Shown piece by piece: positions 60,024-64,000 of a stretch of DNA of 64,000 bases (within the stretch, counting starts at the first letter, position 1; every line of letters begins with the position of its first letter). The notes under the pieces are model-generated. The model worked only from the letters and a program-made list of their open reading frames with translations, was not told the origin of the DNA and ran no database searches. This stretch comes from Belliella pelovolcani (GTDB lineage Bacteria; Bacteroidota; Bacteroidia; Cytophagales; Cyclobacteriaceae), in assembly GCF_900156785.1 (NCBI RefSeq), contig NZ_FTOP01000009.1:114798-178797 (forward strand). The letters run 5' to 3'. Position numbers and translations under genes: made by a program.

Positions 60024-61408
60024 AACTTCAAGTTAAAGTTTACAATAGGATTGGATAGCAATGAATAATTGCTAAAAATATTAACTCCAGCTTGTAGTTT
60101 TTGATTCAGGATATAGTTTTCTGGTCGAAAATTGAGTGAATATTCAATTTCTTTGCCTTTGTTTGTCCTAGATAGTTCAAGATTCATATTTTCTTTTTTG
60201 TACTTAGCAAAAAGGATTTCCTGAGTTGCTAGGGCAAAGCCTGATGCAAGTCCAAAAACCAAAGCAGGTGATTCTGCTTCAAAAATTGCAGAAACACCCA
60301 AGCCTAACAAAGCAGCACCTCCTGAGGCATAATTAATAGTACTTCCTTGTCTGTTTGTCAGGTATACTCCTTGCGTATTTTTTTGGCCTACTATAGTACC
60401 TAATATTCCAAGTCCTGTTGGTATTAAAAATAATCCTGCCTCTGCATCATTGTTCATGGCTATTTGGCTGGAAATCGCGAAACCTATTCCAATTCCAACA
60501 CTACTCATGTTTGTCGCATACCTACCATCACCTCTTGTGTACGCATAATTTCTGGACGCAATGTTTCCAATTGCCAAGCCTGCTCCACTTCCTAATAATG
60601 CACCTATACCATAAGGTCTTCCTGTTTCTGCTTGAGCAGCAGCAATGATGGATAGACCTGTGTATGCTCCTAATACACCATGATGTCTCATGATTTCAAT
60701 GTGACCATCAGAATAATTTCTTTTTTTCTGTAATTGGAAAGCAACTTCTCCAAGTGTAATACTACCGACAGAAGACATAATAAAGGCTGCTTTCCCTTCA
60801 TTTGAAGAGTTACTTCCTCCAGCTGCAATTAGGCCTAATGATCCACCATATATCAAACCTAAAAATTTACCTGCATTGCTTGCTCTTACTACTGATCTAT
60901 TGATGTTTTCGTATTTTTTGGGATTGATAATAGGTCCCATCGCCCAAAGCCCTCCCATCACTAAGGGTATACCAGCGACACCAGCGTTATCAATTTCCAA
61001 TAATGATACAAGACTTGCACCATAATACAGGCCATAACCTATACTCAATGCCCTATCTACCCCTCTCCACTCAAATTCATCAGGCTGTGATTTGATTTCT
61101 TGTTTTTGGTTGGTCAATTCCCTATCCCATTGAAATCTCATTCTTTCGTATTTAGCCCTTTCCTCTGAAGACATTTTTTCATAGTAGTTGGCCAAAAACA
61201 CCTCAAAATCATTGAGGTAAGTTTCTTCATCTGTTGTCAATGTATCTCCTACCACCTGCTTTAGTTTGATTTGCTTGTAGGTAGGCTTATTAGATTCTTC
61301 CCAATACCCTCTAGCAGTGTATACACCCTGCGCCGATACCGTGGTATTTAATACCATTAAAAGTAATAGTGAAATGGACAAGAACTTAAAATTTGATTGA
61401 GGTTTCAT
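60020..61408 (-). CDS. Secreted glycine-rich protein, unrecognised
   Basis: No family recognised. The frame is open from 61504, but the ATG at 61408 (MKPQSNFKFLSIS) gives a signal peptide ending at Ser-Ala-Gln. The mature part (about 435 residues) starts with a charged helical region (about 30-115, many Lys, Glu and Tyr), followed by a long series of weakly hydrophobic Gly/Ala-rich segments (about 120-370, such as GIGALLGSGAGLAIGNIASR), and a C-terminal beta-type stretch ending in Phe (NFNLKF), as in outer-membrane proteins. It may be an outer-membrane or membrane-associated protein. Convergent overlap with the reductase gene. Confidence 0.6.
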   Translation of the reverse strand: MKPQSNFKFLSISLLLLMVLNTTVSAQGVYTARGYWEESNKPTYKQIKLKQVVGDTLTTDEETYLNDFEVFLANYYEKMSSEERAKYERMRFQWDRELTNQKQEIKSQPDEFEWRGVDRALSIGYGLYYGASLVSLLEIDNAGVAGIPLVMGGLWAMGPIINPKKYENINRSVVRASNAGKFLGLIYGGSLGLIAAGGSNSSNEGKAAFIMSSVGSITLGEVAFQLQKKRNYSDGHIEIMRHHGVLGAYTGLSIIAAAQAETGRPYGIGALLGSGAGLAIGNIASRNYAYTRGDGRYATNMSSVGIGIGFAISSQIAMNNDAEAGLFLIPTGLGILGTIVGQKNTQGVYLTNRQGSTINYASGGAALLGLGVSAIFEAESPALVFGLASGFALATQEILFAKYKKENMNLELSRTNKGKEIEYSLNFRPENYILNQKLQAGVNIFSNYSLLSNPIVNFNLKF

Positions 61409-61646
61409 AAATCGATCGGCTTTTTGAATTACTAGATTAAAGTTATAAATAAGATTATTCAAAAATATCAAGATTAGAAGATTAAATTTGAACATATGAA
61501 GCATCTAACATAATGTCATTTAGTTATATTCACTAATTAATCGATTGAAAGTTTTTTATTTTTTTCTTAATTCAGATTTGGATGCAGGTTTATACCAATA
61601 TTTACCTGAAGATTTTTAATTTAAGTGTTCAATCAATACATGTCCT

Positions 61647-63860
61647 ATGAAAAACAGCTACTTAAAATTACCCCTTCTTGTGATTTTAATATGCTTTGTA
61701 AGTATTACAAAAGCACAGAAAACCAATTTCACAGTATCAGACGCTATCAATGTCAAATCAATAAGTAATTCCACACTATCTGATGATGGGAGATATCTTG
61801 CTGGCATCATTTCAGATGGAAGATCTAGGTTTGGCGTAGATCATTTTAGGTTTCAAGATCCATCTTACATCAATGTCTTCCCTGGTGACTTTGTCATCAT
61901 GGATGTCAATTCGGGAACGATGATATATCCATACCGAGCTCAATCTCAGGTAACTTCTTTCGCATGGTCCCCTGATTCAAAGGAATTGGCTTTTTTAGAG
62001 CAAAAGGGAGAGAAACTGCATTTGATGATTTATGAAGTCGCAAGGAAGCGAATCAGAGAAGTCAAGATTGGAGGTAATCCATTGCTTGCCAATTCTAATT
62101 TGACTTGGACTCCTGAAGGTAAAGCCATGATGGTTCATGCGCGCGCAAGTGATTGGCTAGATAGAGCCATGGAACTATACAATGAAGCTACCAAAGGCCC
62201 AGTCGTAGTCTATGACGGAAATAAACCTTTTCTGAAATGGGATGAAATTAGAAATACCAACGCTCTTACTAAGGTGTTGCGTGTTGATTTAGCAACTGGA
62301 ATTCCGCAAGAGTTGCTTCCAGAATCCAATTATGGTGGAGTTTATCTTTCTGATGATAATCAATTTTTAATTTTCAATGAGACCTATCCCTTGAAAACTT
62401 CTTATGTAAGAAATGAAGGCACAGAATATCAGGTAGCTTATAAGCAATTAAGTAACCCGGATTCAATGCATATTCTGTACAAAAAGAATAAGCAAAGGAG
62501 AAATTATAACTGGTCAGAAAGTAAAGCAAAATTTGCTTGGGTTGATTCAGGCTATGTATATGTTCAGACACTAGGTCAGGATGACGCAAAGAATCTCACC
62601 AAAGGCAAAGCTTTTACAGATGAGGAAAAGAAAAAGGAAGTTAAATTTTCGATCAATTCTTGGTCTCCTTCTGAGAGGAAAATACTACTTAGTTCGGACA
62701 AAGGATACTGGATGGTAGATGCTCAAGGAGAAAACTTAGAAATGGTCTATGAATTTCCAGAAGATAAGGATAAGGCACCTAGCTTGAGTTTGGTCAATTG
62801 GTCAGATGATGAAAGGTATCTGTATTTTTCATATAGCGAAAAGGACGCGTGGAGAAGAGGTTTTGTACGATATGACCTTCAAGAAAAGGAAATGGAGGAT
62901 TTGATACTTGACCATAGGTTGTACAGTGGAGTCCAAAAGCCAAAAAAATCAGATAAAATCATTCTGAATCTTTCTGATGGGGACATGCCGGGAGATCTGG
63001 TTGTGACGGATTGGTCTTTCAAAGAGATAAAGCCCCTTACAAATCTCAATCCATGGCTTGCTGATAAAAAGATGACTAGATCTGAATTGATCACCTACAG
63101 AAATGTAGATGGTAAAGAAATGAAAGGCATCTTATATTATCCTGTAGATTATGAAGAAGGAAAAAAATATCCGCTTGTATGTGAGGTTTATGAGACTTTC
63201 TTTGCTAATGGCTATAATAGAAATATGAATCTTTTCGCAAACCAAGGATATTTTGCACTTCGTCCTTCTGTAGATTTGGAAATGGGCTACCCAGGAGAAG
63301 CATGGGTCAAAGGAATCACTGCAGCGATCAATAAATTGGTGGATGAAGGGAAAGTAGATAATGACAAAGTAGGTGTTCAAGGGGGGAGTTATGGTGGTTA
63401 TGCTACCTCTTTGCTGATCACTCAGACGGATCGGTTTGCAGCAGCTATCAACATCTCCGGGAAAGTTAACATCATCAGTTTTCTGGGTGATAGCCCGAAG
63501 ATTGGTACGAGAAACTATACAGCGGCTGAGTATGGGCAAGATAGAATAGGAGGGACGCTTTGGGATGAACCATTGAAATACCTCGCTACCACTGCTGTGC
63601 TCTATGCGGATAGAATCAAAACGCCTCATATGATCATGACAGGTGAAGGTGATTGGAATGTACCGGGTACCAACTCCCGTGAGCTATACTACGCCATGCG
63701 AAGACTTGGCAAAGATGTAGTATGGGTCAATTACCTCAATGGCGGTCATGGTGCAGGTGCAGCCTCGGATGAGAGCGATTTTCACGACCATTGGAACAGG
63801 GTTTTTGAATTTTATGAAAAGCATTTTAATAAAAAAGAGGAAGAAGGCGAAAAAGAATAA
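61647..63860 (+). CDS. S9-family (prolyl oligopeptidase-type) serine peptidase, secreted
   Basis: A 737-residue exported peptidase. The signal peptide ends near Lys-Ala-Gln (about 23). A seven-bladed propeller region (about 30-490, with repeats such as SFAWSPDSKELAF and LTWTPEGKAMMV) gates an alpha/beta-hydrolase domain. The catalytic Ser lies in GVQGGSYGGYAT (near 583), Asp in TGEGDWNVP and His in LNGGHGAGA. Asp is preceded by Gly, not the usual His or Thr-Asp form, but spacing fits. The substrate is likely small peptides. No operon partner within the window. Confidence 0.88.
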   Translation: MKNSYLKLPLLVILICFVSITKAQKTNFTVSDAINVKSISNSTLSDDGRYLAGIISDGRSRFGVDHFRFQDPSYINVFPGDFVIMDVNSGTMIYPYRAQSQVTSFAWSPDSKELAFLEQKGEKLHLMIYEVARKRIREVKIGGNPLLANSNLTWTPEGKAMMVHARASDWLDRAMELYNEATKGPVVVYDGNKPFLKWDEIRNTNALTKVLRVDLATGIPQELLPESNYGGVYLSDDNQFLIFNETYPLKTSYVRNEGTEYQVAYKQLSNPDSMHILYKKNKQRRNYNWSESKAKFAWVDSGYVYVQTLGQDDAKNLTKGKAFTDEEKKKEVKFSINSWSPSERKILLSSDKGYWMVDAQGENLEMVYEFPEDKDKAPSLSLVNWSDDERYLYFSYSEKDAWRRGFVRYDLQEKEMEDLILDHRLYSGVQKPKKSDKIILNLSDGDMPGDLVVTDWSFKEIKPLTNLNPWLADKKMTRSELITYRNVDGKEMKGILYYPVDYEEGKKYPLVCEVYETFFANGYNRNMNLFANQGYFALRPSVDLEMGYPGEAWVKGITAAINKLVDEGKVDNDKVGVQGGSYGGYATSLLITQTDRFAAAINISGKVNIISFLGDSPKIGTRNYTAAEYGQDRIGGTLWDEPLKYLATTAVLYADRIKTPHMIMTGEGDWNVPGTNSRELYYAMRRLGKDVVWVNYLNGGHGAGAASDESDFHDHWNRVFEFYEKHFNKKEEEGEKE

Positions 63861-63866
63861 TTGATC

Positions 63867-64000
63867 AAAAGACCTCTGATCACTGTTCATAAAAGCTGAA
63901 TTTGGGTATCCCTCCGACCAACCCCATCTTGTAAAGAATGGATTTTATTTAGGTCGGTACTGTTCCCAGTTTGAAGGTAGTAGTTGATAGAGGTCTTTTT
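63867..64000 (+). ncRNA. Rod-shaped structured RNA candidate (possibly 6S-type)
   Basis: After the peptidase gene a 134-nt segment can fold into one rod. AAAAGACCTCT (63867-63877) pairs with AGAGGTCTTTT (63989-63999); ATCA (63879-63882) with TGAT (63985-63988), leaving one bulged G; TGGG (63903-63906) with CCCA (63965-63968); CCGACC (63914-63919) with GGTCGG (63952-63957); and CCAT (63924-63927) with ATGG (63938-63941). The closing stem ends in a T-run, as in a self-terminating small RNA. The shape recalls 6S RNA (Rfam has a Bacteroidota 6S-Flavo family), but this is not proven. The window edge may cut the 3' end. Confidence 0.45.

Noticed and set aside
63132..63629. A 165-residue minus-strand open frame opposite the S9 peptidase
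   Set aside because: Lies over the catalytic domain codons of the peptidase and shows no protein family features.

Overview
The window reads as a chromosomal segment of a Bacteroidota bacterium, most likely order Cytophagales and probably family Cyclobacteriaceae (inference). The reasons are moderate G+C, promoters of the TTTG-19 nt-TAnnTTTG type (clearest in front of ligA), many Sec signal peptides and lipoprotein N-termini, and lineage-typical genes (UpxY/NusG-like, BatB/BatC, DUF6913, YwqK repeats, TPR sensor kinase). No rRNA, tRNA, prophage, insertion sequence or CRISPR array was seen. About 53 protein genes are supported.

Region 1 (1-10.2 kb) is a plus-strand sialoglycan locus. It holds the end of a sodium:solute symporter, a GH33 sialidase lipoprotein, an N-acylglucosamine 2-epimerase, an SGNH esterase, a protein fusing an SGNH esterase to a sialate O-acetylesterase domain, an S1 sulfatase and a GH20 hexosaminidase. 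Stop/start overlaps couple several genes. The same spaced array of GATATT hexamers lies upstream of the sialidase and of the first esterase, and may be the operator of the pathway. Together the enzymes would de-acetylate, desulfate and trim sialylated amino-sugar glycans and convert ManNAc to GlcNAc.

Region 2 (10.4-15.5 kb) is regulatory and redox. A Crp/Fnr protein with an ETLSR recognition helix is followed by a perfect TTGATTTAAATCAA box and a -7 element in front of a DsbA-like plus LigB-dioxygenase operon. A DeoR regulator and an SDR oxidoreductase follow. Region 3 (15.7-25.9 kb, minus strand) holds an M48-like protein whose HExxH has been lost, a queuosine-precursor transporter, RNase Z, a STAS protein, a repeat-rich intergenic region, purC, a 13-repeat YwqK protein, a thiolase, and a cyclophilin-batB-batC operon.

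Region 4 (26-32.9 kb) has a lone cas6 with no array or other cas genes, then an aldo/keto reductase-glycosyltransferase-aminotransferase operon, a Dabb protein, an S41 protease and an alpha/beta hydrolase. Region 5 (33.1-39.8 kb) is a TetR-TolC-MFP-RND efflux operon with a 9+9 bp operator-like dyad and a probable TTG start. Region 6 (39.9-50.7 kb) is mostly housekeeping: a NusG-like protein, xseAB, dapA, DUF6913, ligA with a large insertion, a second TetR, metG and a metallophosphoesterase.

Region 7 (50.7-60 kb) has signalling genes (CBS protein, orphan TPR histidine kinase), a secreted methyltransferase-fold protein, a second Crp/Fnr with its own 18-bp palindrome, and an aromatic catabolic cluster. 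That cluster consists of a VOC ring-cleavage dioxygenase, a TfdB-like phenol hydroxylase, an intradiol (hydroxyquinol-type) dioxygenase and a maleylacetate reductase. The last three would convert a resorcinol-like phenol through hydroxyquinol and maleylacetate to 3-oxoadipate. The window closes with an unrecognised glycine-rich membrane protein, an S9 peptidase and a rod-shaped structured RNA candidate that may be a 6S-type RNA.
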